A stretch of 64,000 nucleotides of DNA from Aptenodytes patagonicus (GCF_965638725.1 NC_134952.1:59374065-59438064); one strand, 5' to 3'; counted from the stretch's first letter, positions 51,587 to 64,000 are shown. Notes: a model not told the origin generated them from the letters alone. A program made the numbers and translations.

Positions 51587-52265
51587 GTGAAAACTAGATA
51601 TTTTCTTTTATTCATTACTTGGCCACCTTTACAGGTCCACAGCAGGAGAGAATCACCGGACAACTCAATGAACTCCAAAACTAAACAAAGAAAGCAAAAA
51701 AGTTTAATTATGCTTCATAAAAAACTCTGCTCTTGGATTACATATAGTCAGAAAGTGATGTTAAGTGCTTCTGGAGATGATGATGAGATAAAGATGAGGA
51801 CACTTTTACGGATGTTTTACAACTTATTTACTTTTTCGATTTATAGATAATCTATCCATAGTTAAGGATCTAACCATTACATTTTCTCCTACAAACTACT
51901 AAAACCAGACACTACCCAGCAGTTTAAATAACATATGAGAAAAGCTGCATCTATTTAACAGCTGCAGAACTCATAGGACAGAGGCAGTAAAATATAAAAA
52001 AAAGACAAGAGTTAAAAATCCTACTGCAAGAATATTAACTGTAATAAAAGAGAAGACATTAAAACCAGCAGCTAGTTAGGTGCCAGGACATAATAGAACC
52101 CATAAGGATAGGCAGAGAATGATGCTAAGTTAGGGAGAAAGAGTCTGTTTTCAGAGAAGAACTTCCTGACAGACACCACAACAAAGCAACATGAACGGTG
52201 ACTGTGTGGTCCCCTTCTCGTAAATAAATCAGGCGTCAAAGGTTGATCTGCAGTTAATAAGAGGC
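51587..52265 (-). other. PAPSS1: Probable PAPSS1 3' UTR
   Basis: DNA following the PAPSS1 stop codon on the minus strand. An AATAAA at 51612-51607 lies about 655 nt past the stop and is followed by a GT-rich stretch (TGTGCTTGTTG, GGTGTCAG), a good poly(A)-site context. The implied 3' UTR of roughly 680 nt is similar to what I recall for mammalian PAPSS1. An ATTAAA at 51708-51703 is an alternative. The end point is an inference. Confidence 0.55.
51607..51612 (-). terminator. PAPSS1: Candidate PAPSS1 poly(A) signal AATAAA
   Basis: The canonical hexamer on the minus strand (context TGAATAAAAG), with GT-rich DNA 25-60 bp further on. I saw no canonical AATAAA between it and the stop codon, though ATTAAA occurs at 51708-51703. 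Confidence 0.55.
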
Positions 52266-52404
52266 CTAAGCCTTCTCCAAGGATTTGTAGTATTCTGTCA
52301 GCACAGTCCAAGCCTTCGGAGCCATGAAGCCTTCTGGCGGGTTTTGTCCTTCTCGAGCCAGCTTGCGCATGCGGGTCCCCGATATAAATTCAAAGTCTTC
52401 ATGG
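52266..52404 (-). CDS. PAPSS1: PAPSS1 last coding exon (C-terminus of ATP sulfurylase domain)
   Basis: Terminal exon of bifunctional 3'-phosphoadenosine 5'-phosphosulfate synthase 1, which makes the sulfate donor PAPS from ATP and sulfate (N-terminal APS kinase, C-terminal ATP sulfurylase). The exon starts after TCTCCCAG at 52405-52406 with CCATGAAGAC. Its first base completes a His codon split with the previous exon (CA|C), and 45 further residues follow: [20 protein letters not shown], then [20 protein letters not shown], then SLEKA and TAG at 52268-52266. FISGTRMR is the conserved ATP-sulfurylase C-terminal motif. SLEKA is the PAPSS1 ending as I recall it, whereas PAPSS2 ends differently. 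The intron phase agrees perfectly with the upstream exon. The polypyrimidine tract before it is unusually C-rich. Confidence 0.97.
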
Positions 52405-52421
52405 CTGGGAGAGTAGGAGTT

Positions 52422-52462
52422 GGGGCAAGGGGGGAGAGGGAGAGGAACAAGGGGCGGGGGGG
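52422..52462 (+). other. G-quadruplex-prone tract beside the last PAPSS1 3' splice site
   Basis: The plus strand has runs of G4, G6, G3, G4 and G7 within 41 bp (52422-52425, 52429-52434, 52438-52440, 52451-52454, 52456-52462), separated by short linkers. On the PAPSS1 sense strand this is the C-rich polypyrimidine tract located 18-58 bases upstream of the last exon. Confidence 0.8.
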
Positions 52463-55400
52463 AAAAGAACATATTTTAAAAGCAGGCAAAGTTGCTCATA
52501 TTCCTTCTGCTTTCTTGATACTTTATAAATTTCTTCTTGCGAGTATAATGCTGTATAGCAACTGTCATTTCCAGACATTTGGCCAGCAATGCCAGTAAAT
52601 CTCTAGAATATACACCCTGTACAATATTCAGCTTAGGTAACTCCTGAGGTTTAGCAGCATGGTCCAACTGATCTCCTGTGGACTGAATTGAGTCTGTGCT
52701 TCCATCTAGCCTGGCTCGCTCTCTATGAGGAAACAGGGAACTGCTGTTGAGAGAGAACCATCTCCTCCAGCTCCTATCTCAGCCCTCTGCCAACCAACAG
52801 CAGCCATCCTATTTTGCACCTTGTCCTGCCATGGCAGCAGACCAGCCCTGTGTGCTGGTTGAAGGTTCCGGTGCTAGTTGAAGAAGGTCATTTCAGTGCC
52901 ATTAGAGAATGTGAAAAAACAGCATTGCACAAAATCTTAGTGAAGGATAGTTTGCAGAACAGAGAAAGTAAAAGCCTCAGAGCCTAGAGGCAAGCTCCAC
53001 AGCTTCCACAACTGGGCCATTGCAAGCCACTGAGCATGCATATACATATATATGCATATCAGTAATGTGGCACATACAGTTCAAAATAAAGAAAAAAGCA
53101 GGGGAATAATAAAAATACCTTCCCCTAAAGATGTTTTTCCCTAAAAAACAGAATTCAGTTGGACAAATGCACAAGTGAACCCAGATCAGGATTGTTTATC
53201 ATTGTTAACATGACAATCTAAATTAATGTTAACTTCTCAGGTACGTGGTCATAAGCAGCAAAAGCTCCGCAAGTTAAACTCTTACTCCTCACAGGACTGA
53301 AACAGTAAAAGCAAGACAAGAATTCCAGAGTTCTACCAAATGCTCCAAAGGAAAAAATATTCTTAAATTAAATATGCAATTTTACTTACGCCATTTGCTC
53401 AATTTGCAACATGTATGCATGACTCATTCTTTACTTGTCTGTTTGAAATAAAAGCCAAGTATTGATCTCAGATGCACATGCCTTAGACAGAAACAAGAGC
53501 CAAGTGTGTGCATCAGAGGGCAGAACTTGGCTCTAAGTGCTGAGCTATGATCAGTAGGGTATGGAAGTTAGCAAGATGCAGAAAGCATTCCACAGCTCCC
53601 TTTCACAAAACCACTAGCCCCATAACTTTTTGATTTGGATTGTATACATTTACACAGCAGCACTACCATACTTGCTCTTTTCTTATTGCTCTCAATTCGG
53701 GACTGTGGGTTCCTGAAGTGTCACAACAAGGCAAAAAACCCTACTGTGCTTCAACTCTGCAAGATATAAATTACATAAAAATGAAAACTTAAAGTTGATG
53801 TAAGCCCATGGGAGAAAAAAAATGTTATGTCACTGCTATTTATAATGCCTGAAAATTTTGTTCCTTGGCAGAGAGATGCCTACTGTTCACTAACACTGCT
53901 TGAAGGTAACTTGCATTCTTTGCAAAGAACTATTTCTACAAAATACATGTGGGGAAGTGATAAGCCTGGTTAATTCTAGTGAAAAAATATTAAGTCTTCA
54001 GATGATCAGGAAGAGAAGAGTAAAGCAAGTGCTATAAAGTTGCTCCATGTGTGGTTTTCTCCACAGTGTGGTAGCAATACCAAAGTTCGAGCATTAAAAA
54101 AACGTTAGCTGCTTTATCCCCTCTTCGCCTGTTAAGTTTTCAGAAAAGCACTCAACTTCCTCCTGTGCCCTGCAAGTGAAATAAAGGTACTAAGACAATA
54201 AATTTAGCTATGCCATATAAGTTTGCTTTAGTAACACCTCCAATTCCTTTAGCTTCTTCTTATCCCTAGTTGCATAAAAAGCAGCTCTAGAAATCAGAGA
54301 TATCAAGAGAGAAACATGAAAAGAAGCTAAGGAGGTCTATAGAAATTATAAGAAAAGGAAAGAAAAACATGAGCAAGAATCATTGAAGAAACACTACATT
54401 CATCATCTCGTAACATTTCTAGAAACATTTCAAAAATACAGTTAAAAAGTACAAAAGTACTAATGATGCCCTCTCATTATTCCAAGCTTCTCTTTTGAAT
54501 GGGTTTTTCTTTAACAAAAAAATTACCTTAATTAGTAATCACTAAAGTGACTCAAATGAAGCTTTGGCAGTATATACTGTATGTTGAAACAACACAGTGT
54601 GTTTTGCCTTTTTAAAAATTAATCTGGAAACAAAATTGCAAATGCACTAATCTCCACTTTCATGCCTAAAACGGAGTGTCTGAATAACCACTCAATACTC
54701 ATTGTCTTTACTAACGGTAAAAATAAAATCTCTTGAATATCAGAAACTGAGATTTACACTAAGCAGAAATACCTTATCAGTACTGGCACTGCAGTGTGAT
54801 GTGAACCACGAGCATTTGAAATAAAACATATCAGTATGAGTAATTTGCTTTTGTGAAAAAAGAAACCAGAAAGAAGAGTCAAGTAATTTTGTTCAATAGT
54901 GAATTTTGAGGATACTAGGAGTTACTCTACCTAAAATGGATTTGAGTGGAACATGAGAGTGGGAAACATTTGACCATTAAAGCTGCTATGAAATATAAAT
55001 GCCAAAGCCATCCAAATTCCATTCTCAAGTGAGATTTGGAATGACTCTCAGTGAAACTTAACCCAAGCCTTTTCTGAGCATGGGATTTAAGTGCTTTTGA
55101 AATTTTTATTCAGTGGCTCCTGGAATTAGCTTTCTTTGAGCCACATTGTATGGTAGTAAATGCTTGTAACATTGATTTGACCTTTTACTACCAATTGAGT
55201 TTGACTAGTATTGATGTAGTATTTGGTGCCAATGCAATTAAAAGCATTCTCCAAAAGAAAGAGGAAAAAAAGGCAGAAATAAATCCACAACAAAAACTTG
55301 TCAAAAGAAAACCAGTCTTGAAACATATGACATTGAGACTGGTATTTGCTCCATGGCATAGCATCCTAGAACCCTATTACACTCACAGTGTGAAAACAGC

Positions 55401-56030
55401 CTTACATACACACGCTGTGAAATCTCCTTACTTATGGAGGACAGGGCTAGGCAGACAAAGTACGTAACTGTGCTGTGCTCTCATACATCTAGGAAAAGGA
55501 GAAAAGGAATCTTCACTTCACATTGTGCCCTCCTTCCACACTCAGAGCTGTATGTATATACAGACACCCATAGGTGCACAAGATAATATATCTGGAAAGC
55601 AGTAAGTGATTTATTCAGAATAACATAGGAACAAGTTTGTGCTGTTAATTAATCTTCAAACTATTCACAGTAACTGAGCATCAGTCTCCAAGGACACTAC
55701 AAACCATGCACAGAAGATTAAGAACTCATACACCAGTTCTTTCCTTTCTTTCATTTACAGACTAATGTTTTAATCTGTTAAATGATTTCCCTTTTTTTTG
55801 TGCATTCAGTAGTTATTTTTTACTATAATACCACAAGTGACCCCAGCAACGACAGCTCTTTATGCTTTGTTATGAGCTCAAACACTCTAAGAGCAGTGTG
55901 TGAGGTTAAGACATCAAAGACCTTACAGTTCTTGTGATAAAACAAAGAAATTATCACCAGTTTGCAAGTGGGAAATGACTGCATGAAGATGCCCGCAGTC
56001 CTACAGGAAACCTCTGCTCTATCTCTGAGG

Positions 56031-56058
56031 TGTCAATACAGTACTGTCAATACAGTAC
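56031..56058. repeat. 14-bp perfect tandem duplication
   Basis: TGTCAATACAGTAC occurs twice head to tail (56031-56044, 56045-56058), followed by a decayed third unit CTTAATACAGTGAC (56059-56072). It lies in the PAPSS1 intron and no role is apparent. Confidence 0.93.
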
Positions 56059-57308
56059 CTTAATACAGTGACTGAGGAGAATATTTTTTCCACTTCAACA
56101 ATTATTCCCTACAGGTTTAATCTAAGTATAAAATATATTACATAATTGATTTGTCACTTGGGAGCACTAAAGATCAGTCATAATCTTGGGAACCCCGACC
56201 TTCCGTTAGGGTATCTGGCACTGTGCAAATGACCTTCTTGGAATTCCCATTCTCTGTGCAGGGCAATGTCTTGTGCTGTCAAGGTCTTAAGAAGTTACTT
56301 TTAAATACAAGACTCATGATAAAAGTACAGACCATTCATTCATAGTTTCACCTATCCATAAAAATACGCTTTTTGGAAACAAACGTATGGAAATTAAACA
56401 GTAACATGACTTATTCACCCTGGTCTGGCTTCAAAATGACTGCCATGTTCTACTCAGCTGGTAAACTTTAGATCCGATTAATTCCTAGGACAATTCACAG
56501 CCTCCTTATCTGTGGTTCAGTCCTTTAACTATTCTTCTCCAACTTCACACTTCCTGAACAGGATCTCTCATGAGGTGAAATCTAACCTTACAACCCTTTT
56601 CAGAAGGATTTTCACCAAATTTAAATTTGCCTTTGCAGCATGAAGTCATGACTTGCACCGTAACTCCTACAGGAACAGGACATTGTCCCTTACAGTGTCA
56701 AGTCTTTGTTATGTCAGTCTATGTTATGCCTTGGGAATGCCCCACGATACTGAATGAACCAGCTAGTATCAGCTAGGTTCAAAACCTAACTGGCCACAAA
56801 CAAACTCTTCGTGAAAATAGAACATAATAATGCGATTCATGTCAATGTATGCACAGCAAATCCTTTACCTGCTGTGAATGAAATTGCTTTCTGACTGGCA
56901 GGAGGGTTTAAGTCTTCTGAGCTGCTGTAGTGTTTCAATGTATCCTAAATTATGTACTAATGTTAATTGAGAAACTATATTTCACATAGCTAAATTAAGG
57001 AGGACAGCCAAGTGTGCTTATCAGCCGCTTACTATCACTTTAAAAATCAGGTATCACACCAAACAAATTTGGGAATAGTATATACTTAGTTGGAACAGCT
57101 GTCCTATAAGTATGACTTGATAATATTAAAGCAGTTATGACAACCATATTAAAGGTCCTGGGGATAAAATATATCTAAAGTTAAAATCGCTCCTCTTCAC
57201 CGATACCCATGCTTCATTCACATTTTACAGAAATCATGAACAGTCTGCTCCAGCAACCTTACTTATGGGTTTCTTTTAGCCAAAATGATCTCATCAGTTT
57301 TCTTTCAG

Positions 57309-57349
57309 GGGAGGAAAAAAAAAAAAAAAAGAAAAAAGAAAAAAAAAAT
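57309..57349. repeat. A-rich simple repeat
   Basis: Runs of A broken only by isolated G. It could be low-complexity DNA or the tail of an old retroposed sequence, but no retrocopy is recognisable to its left. Confidence 0.85.
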
Positions 57350-60300
57350 CCATTTGTCCAGACACTGCTGTGGCTTTTTTAATTGCCAGACTAATTTCCT
57401 TTCTTAATTGAGTTTTTTCTCAGCAGCAGCCTGTGGCTGCATTTTATAGGACTGATCTTCTGTAAAGAATTGGGAATCTCTGCTCACCCAAACAACTACT
57501 ATTATTAAGCCACCAATCCCAAATTGCACTTGTCTGTGGTAACTCTTTGAGAGGCCTTTTTGGCTGAAGAAACACACTAACTGTTTTTCTGAAGGGATTT
57601 CAGCATTGGATAGGGATTTTTTGGGGGCTGGTGGTGTTTGTTGGTTGCTTAGTTCTTCAGTTGTTTTTTCTTTACACTTCAGTCTAACAGTGGTTCACAG
57701 ATCAGACATTCATTTGGAATTTCTCCATTATAACCAGAATTCTTCCTATAAACTTTCCCAAAACGTGTTTGGACATATTCAATGATTGATCCAAAATTCT
57801 ACGAAATCTAAAAGGGTAAAAACTATGATAAGCAAAGGACTGTACCAATATTCATACTAGTTTCTATACATATTATTTCTTCAGAATACTGTGCAAGTGG
57901 AAATGCTCAAGCTTCCCACAGAAACTTAGTTTAGGCTTGCTATCTGACTTCAGCAACAACAAAAAGGGAATTTTTTTTTTTTTTATTATTATCCTCTTTT
58001 TGACCAAAGGGAAAATGAATTTAGCTCTAGCTGTGCTGCTATACATCGCTTCAAATGCATTCCTCAAATCCCTTTCCTAAATCTTAGTTTTAGACACAAC
58101 TTTTCCAAAAATATGTTTTAAGACTGTGGTTCCATGAGGGGCTAAACCTAATTCTAAGATGTCCAAGAAACAAATTTAAAATTGTGGTGGCTTCACAATG
58201 TAAAATACAAATACAGTTTCAAAGTCATTGGTTGTTCGCAGGTCTTAATATTTTAAAGGGTAACTTTAGTCAAACAATTTATACAAGTTAAACTTTGTGC
58301 ACCATTCTGCAGCTACAGTTGCTGCGCAGCTAGTATAAAGGCTTTTACATCAGTCTTTTCTTACCCCCTTTCCTCACGCACAATGCTCCATGATTGTCCC
58401 TGAATGCAATGAGGATATCTCTGCCTTTCCTTATAAACAGGGGTACATGTAGATACACGCGCTGCCAAGTGACTTCAGCTCCAGCACAGCACCACAGCAG
58501 CTCAACATTGTTAACCAGCAGCGTTGAGGCCCTTACGCTCAAAGCTAACGATCATGTTCTCCAGACTGTTCCCAAGCAGAGATACGGGATCTACTGAAAC
58601 TCCAAGGGCAGCATGCATTCTGGAGGATACTAATGGAAGTGAGAAACAAACTTAACTTCTGTATCAACTCCACAAAACTGCACTTGCATGGACACCTTTG
58701 GGAGCTGAAGACCTTAAAACAATGACCTCTTAGAATCACAGGCAGCACACCTGAGAAGTAAGGGCCTTTGTTACTAATTTGGAGGCAGGGCCAGTGGTAG
58801 GCTTTTTGATGCTTCCCAGGCTTGCCACCAGGTCACGAGCAGCTTAGCCACAGCAAGGTATCACATAGTTGCACAGTATCTTATGGTATGTAGCTGACCA
58901 GTACCAACCCAGCATGTGAAAACCTAGCCCCCATAGGCATACATGGAATGCTATCAGCAACTGTTACACCTTTCTCATAAAAGCTGAGCATTAATGTTTA
59001 GAAATGTCACAAGCAAAGCAACTCTGCCACTGCTAATGCTGCAGCCCCAACTTGTCAGACATCCTTCTGGCAGTTGGATCAAGCTTTTGGTAACCTCTCA
59101 CCACTAGCCAAAGATTCATCCCCCATCGTCCCCATGGCTTGAGATTGCCTTCAGAAGTGGAAAGATAATTCACTAACATCAAAGAGCCCAACTGCAATAA
59201 CCTCTGCATGTCTTTGCTGCCAAGCCAGGTGTGGGCCCAACTCTGCCAAATTAGAGGCACACCCAAGATAGCAGATGGTGCCCATTATGGCTTCTCACAA
59301 GCACCTTCCCAGATAGAGAAGTCTAGGAGGCCTGAAAGAATAGAAGAGATGACCACTCAGGGAGAGAATAACTACTTCCAGCAGCTAAGACACACAGCTC
59401 AGCCATAGCTCGGTCCAAGGGAAACCCACTTGCCATAACCTTCTGTGAATCCATTAGTGATGTAAATTCTTGAATTGCCTAGCTGGCTGTCAAGTCTCCA
59501 AGCCTCAAAGAACTGAGAAAGGTGCAATAGAAATCAAGTTACCCATTTCCAAAACAAGTCAGAGCAACGCTTCTATGCATACAACCCTCTTCCCCACATT
59601 TTCATACTGTGTTTTTCACCAGGTAAGCGGTGAGCTCAGGAAAGATTTCCACGAACATCACTATTTCACACCCAAGGGTCTTCCACCAGTACCGATCCTC
59701 CCATATTTCCAGACAATCCTCTATTCCCTGCCATCATCCTTACAGAGTCAAACACCACATGGTCCAGGAGTCTGCCACATTTTCAGCATTACACAGACTA
59801 TCTTGAAATGCAGCCAGCTGCACCCACCCAAGCTCTAATTCTGTCTGGAGCCTACCACAGTGTTCTGTCTATGGCAAGCAGGAGCAATAATGGCTCTCTT
59901 TTCAGGGAGTCTGCATGTGTCCGCATTGCCATCTAGAGGATTGCTGCTGCACTCCAGTCCACCCTGTAGTTTACAAACAGCATCTAGGGAAGGACAGGAC
60001 AAATGGTCTTACATTCTGACAGCAGCAGGGCAAAACTGCACACTAATAGCAGCATGGTCTTTTTTCCAAGACAGTGACAGAAACAGAAAAAAAAAGTCTC
60101 AAACCAAAGGGTCCCCACAGGCATGATGAAAGGATAATAGGGTGCACATAATGCAGTCTGTGACAAAAGGCAAAACCTGTTACCACAGATTTATTTATTT
60201 TTTTATCATTTGCTCTGGCTAATGACAGAACATTTTACTCCCCTTGATCTAAATCAAATCTATCCTAAGAGTACAGTATCAATGATCACAGAATCAATAT

Positions 60301-62311
60301 TCTTCTACAAAGATTTTCTGTTCTATACAATGAGAATTCTGGCCTCTCACGTTGCTGCTCCCCTTCTGTGCCAAATTATTAAGAAATGACACACCAGTAC
60401 AACTATTTCACTTTAATCTTTATGTATTTATCTTCTAAAACTTGCTGAATTACTGGGACAACAAACAGGACAAATACCCATAGTATCTACTACAACAGCT
60501 TTTTGAACCTTATGTTATAATGTTTGCATAAAACTAGCAATATTTACATCACAATCTAGTTACTGTGCACAGCAATGAGGACTTCTAGATGCATCTCAAA
60601 TAACGAAAGGCACAAAGGTAGTGAAGCGTTCAATAGCTAGCTAAGAGGCAATAAGTTTAGGAAAAGACTTTCATGTCATATATGCTAGGAGTATCCTTCC
60701 TGCTGATTTTATTCCTCCTAATGAAAATACCATATGTACCAGGGCATAGGTCTGATCTGACGCTACTGTCCATAGCTCCACTTGAGAAAAAAAAACCCTG
60801 CTGCAATGCCATCCAAAAAGAAGCTTCACAGCACTAAGGAGAACCTTACTCTGGAATGCTGCCTATATGGGAGGGAGGAGGAAGGAAGAACAGCATCAGC
60901 AAACTACAACTGCTAAATAAGCGTCCCTGATTAGCTTCAATTTTAAAACATCTGCAATGTAGCAAATCATCAAATTTCTAAACACATATGGACATTGTAG
61001 AGTAATACACAGCGAAACTATTTTAATTCTTGTCAGGTTTCAACAGACTTGCCTTTATCATGCTGCTTATGATTTCCAAACAACAGAAGAACATACCATA
61101 AAGTTATATTTAGTTATGTAAGAGACGATAACACTTTGCAGCTTTTAAAAATAAAGCAGACTAATTCAGGTGCTTGGAATTTACTGCTGAAATATAAAGC
61201 AGTTACATAATTTACAATCAAGGTTAAGCCAGCACACTATCTACTAATAAACATAATTCACTGTAAGAAAGACACAAACTGCTGAATAAAACTTGTTGGT
61301 CGACTGTCACAAGCCACAGTGACATCCTTGGAGACTTTTATACTCAGCGTAACTGCAGCATAAGCAGCTGAAGAACAAGAGGTAAGAGATGGGTTCATTT
61401 TTACAGATCAATCCATCCCATGCTGATTTCATGCTTTCAAAGATGAACTGTGTTGTACAGACATACTTCTTTAGTTAGAAGCAGTAGGAAATAGTCAGAA
61501 TATAAAAGATACAAATGTTTTTTAGAAAAACATCTTGCTTAACAGTTTGCATTTCAGTACTAACTACAACTGCAGTTTGATGTAAAGCAAAAGTACAGCT
61601 CAATAATCTAAATGAAGAGGTTTAAACTATAATGACAAGTCATCTTCCCAGTCCCACTCATTGGCACCACAGCAACACATACAGTGAGTTTTGGACTCCG
61701 CTATGCCACACAAGTGAAAAATAATACTGGAACATGCAGAAGGTGAAATTACCTGTCCTGTAACTGGGTCAAACAAAAAAAAAAAAAAACCATGGCTGAA
61801 AACCCTGGGACATACAATGGACTTAGGGCATCATTTTGCATTATTGTTAAACAGAGCAAATAGCTATTTGTCACCCTTTCCTGTCCACTATCTTCCCCCT
61901 GCTGCACTCTCTCATTGTTTCTCTTCCATCGTATCTGATGCATACTTAACACCCGAGAAGCATATTTAGAAAGATAAACCAGCAGAAAGCTAATCTTACC
62001 ATTATAATAAATAGTAATATTTTTCTGTGGATTTAGCAATCTGTGCCAACATGTTCCAGAATTAGAGAAACTCCAGTACCTGGGAGGAAAAGAAGAGCTT
62101 CCAGGGGCAGCTAAAGTTGGATCGGGTTAGTTGTGCTGTGAAACCGCACCCAAATCATGCTGAAGTCAAGCTGCATTCGTGATGTAAAACCACATCTAAA
62201 CACTGCCATCTTTGAGCAATAAGAATTTAATTAAAACCAATTTTTTTATGGAGGCGGGGGTGTAAAAGGCAGCTATTGCTCAAAAAGTCTTAAAACGAAA
62301 ATACAACTTAC

Positions 62312-62541
62312 TGATCAGAGTCATAATAATCCATGCACTTCTTTTTTTTATTATAAGCTGCAACTCTGAAGGGTACAATTTCCAGTGCTCTGAGGCCTGG
62401 AGCCATTGTCAACACTTTGGCACCATGGGTTGGTTCATACAGATCTTTCCCAGTGTCAGGGTGTGGCATCCCTGCTGGATCTCGCCCTACAATGTAGAAG
62501 TTAGCTCCTGCAACCATCCGTGATCTACAGTGCCACTGAAC
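62312..62541 (-). CDS. PAPSS1: PAPSS1 penultimate coding exon (ATP sulfurylase domain)
   Basis: A 230-nt exon encoding 76 full residues plus two bases of a split His codon. It follows the acceptor TCTGTTCTAG (AG at 62543-62542) and ends at the donor A|GTAAGT (62311). The peptide runs [76 protein letters not shown]. It contains the GRDPAGM nucleotide-handling motif (residues 19-25 of the exon) and the [11 protein letters not shown] block conserved in animal PAPS synthases. Joining to the last exon gives DYYDSDHHEDFEF in frame, as in vertebrate PAPSS1. If the protein has 624 residues as in human, this is about residues 503-578. No frameshift or stop is present. Upstream exons lie beyond the window to the right. 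Confidence 0.97.
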
Positions 62542-64000
62542 CTAGAACAGAGACAGGAAAAAACAGTTAACAGAAGAAAACAGTCAAAATATGACCCTTA
62601 AAATGTGCATGCATTGTATAATTACCACTTTTTCCCTAATCAGACATGATTTTTACTATGGAGCCACAACAAAACAAAGAATCAATTATGTGAATCACCA
62701 CCAAACTTACAGTTAAGACATACTATTCCCGTTTCATTTGCACATTAGGATACTTAAACTATTTTACCACAGTGTTTGGAACAGTATAATCAGGGCAAGA
62801 AAGATGGAGCTCATCCATTTCTTAGCTCAGTTCTTCCTGATGTCACCCTCCATCCCTTTCCTTTTATATAAAAAAATTAATGCAAAAGCAACTGCTTTGG
62901 GAAGCTTAGTGGGATCTAGCCGTATATTGCTCTATTTTAACCACAGTAATTCCTCTAAAAAGACACCCTGACCAATAGATAGCTGCCAAACATCTCACTG
63001 GAAGAAAGACAAGATAGGCTTCTAAAACACAGTGTTCTCAAGTGATCTAATCAACCTATCTACACATTAAAACAGAAAAATTAGCCATGCTCAGCATTTT
63101 CACCTGGTGCATGTGGCAAGGATGTTGTCCAAGGCAGGCCTTTAACACTTAGTCTGTGTCAATATTAAGACCCAAAGGACATATAAACTAGGTACATACT
63201 GCACACGAATGCTCGGAATAGGCTTTCACAGCCTGCCTGTCACTAAGACTTCCTACTTATACCACAAGCTTCCAAGATGAAAACTGATAAAGCAACTCTA
63301 GTTTTGGTAACTATTTAGTCACTTTTCCCCAACCATTCTGAAATAATTTGATTCTAACACATCTATATAAACTGGGGAGGAACCAATGTCAAAATCAGAA
63401 ACTTTAGCTTTACTGAATTTTTGTTGGGATGCACCAACTCCCTTCCACCTAATATTTGAAGTATTTGAAGACAAACAGCTTTCCCACATTACTTTGTTGC
63501 ACATTTCAAAATGAGTGGTTTCATGACGAACAGCTTGATTTTTACTTTTTTCCTTATAGCTCAGTTACTACTGAAGGTAAAAAAATACTCCAAAGGAAAT
63601 TCTGCACACAGACTATTCAATCATCTGCACCCTACAACCAAAGAAATGCTTTCAAATTATTTAGAAATGCATCTCTTTTACTAAATATGGTGAGAGGATT
63701 TGTTTTTCCTCCCAAAGACTGTTTGCAGTATTTACTAGATCCTAGACTGTTAGATATGTTACACTTATGACAGTTTTTAGACTTCTCATGTTATAGGACT
63801 GTTAGTGAATTTTCTTAATTCATTTTTATATGTAATATTTTCAAAAGAAAATTTAACTGTACAGTACAGGAAAAGTAAAATAACTATTACATTACTTTAG
63901 GTAACAGACACACGACTTCAGGAAATATCAATATATTCTCATACTGGGAAGCGTTCCCCTGAAAGAACTGTCATACCATCTATATAGCTTAGTACCTGCC
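62542..64000 (-). other. PAPSS1: PAPSS1 upstream intron (partial)
   Basis: AT-rich intronic DNA starting with the acceptor for the penultimate exon. The rest of the intron and the 5' part of the gene are outside the window. No repeat or conserved exon was recognised. Confidence 0.8.

Larger units (their letters stand above)
52405..62311 (-). other. PAPSS1: PAPSS1 last intron (9.9 kb)
   Basis: Bounded by GTAAGTTG at the 5' side (62311-62304) and a C-rich tract ending CAG at the 3' side (52407-52405). The inside is AT-rich with no recognised exon, CR1 or LTR. It contains a G-rich/C-rich tract at 52422-52462, a 14-bp tandem duplication at 56031-56058, a long A-run at about 57309-57349, and a noticeably more GC-rich block at about 58.7-60.1 kb whose open frames match nothing I know. 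Confidence 0.85.

Noticed and set aside
58345..60126. Additional PAPSS1 exons in the GC-richer intron block
   Set aside because: The flanking exons join in perfect phase and give the continuous PAPSS1 protein, so no further coding exon is needed, and none of the frames resembles PAPS synthase.
1..64000. tRNA, rRNA, CRISPR array or bacterial operon structures
   Set aside because: The DNA is avian nuclear sequence with split exons and CR1 repeats. No cloverleaf, regularly spaced repeats or ribosomal sequence was seen.

Overview
The window is vertebrate nuclear DNA and almost certainly avian. It is AT-rich and gene-poor. Its only confidently recognised cellular gene is split into short exons with GT/AG junctions. 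Its interspersed repeats are CR1 LINEs of the bird type, with short ATTCTATG-like octamers at the 3' end and 5' truncation, plus a long terminal repeat of a family I know as common in bird genomes. I cannot name the species.

Layout: the right end (about 51.6-64 kb, minus strand) carries the last two coding exons of PAPSS1 (PAPS synthase 1), the 9.9-kb intron between them, part of the preceding intron and a probable 3' UTR. Everything to the left (1-51.6 kb) is intergenic DNA downstream of PAPSS1. By human synteny (recalled, not tested) this would be the large interval towards DKK2. No DKK2 exon or other conserved exon was seen.

Mobile elements: (A) 4.26-7.50 kb, plus strand, a long decayed CR1 keeping the end of ORF1 (SGNH/esterase-like), the endonuclease and the reverse transcriptase in broken frames. 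(B) 15.38-17.03 kb, minus strand, a 5'-truncated CR1 with an uninterrupted 526-codon reverse transcriptase reading frame. (C) 19.10-20.36 kb, plus strand, a very similar CR1 with a 16-base deletion; B and C form a 1.25-kb inverted repeat. (D) 31.40-31.88 kb, minus strand, an old CR1 3' relic. (E) 32,366-32,959, minus strand, a well preserved solo ERV LTR with a 5-bp target duplication, TATA box, CRE and poly(A) signal. (F) 42.80-42.99 kb, plus strand, a much older piece of a related LTR.

The rest is single-copy-looking DNA with an (ATA)n microsatellite, homopolymer runs, two short perfect hairpins, small tandem duplications and a cluster of POU octamers. I found no undescribed multi-gene system. 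The observations most worth a second look are the B/C inverted CR1 pair, the C-rich/G-quadruplex-prone tract at the last PAPSS1 3' splice site, the 18-bp perfect hairpin at 35.6 kb, the solo LTR's intact core promoter and the octamer cluster at 20.8-21.15 kb.
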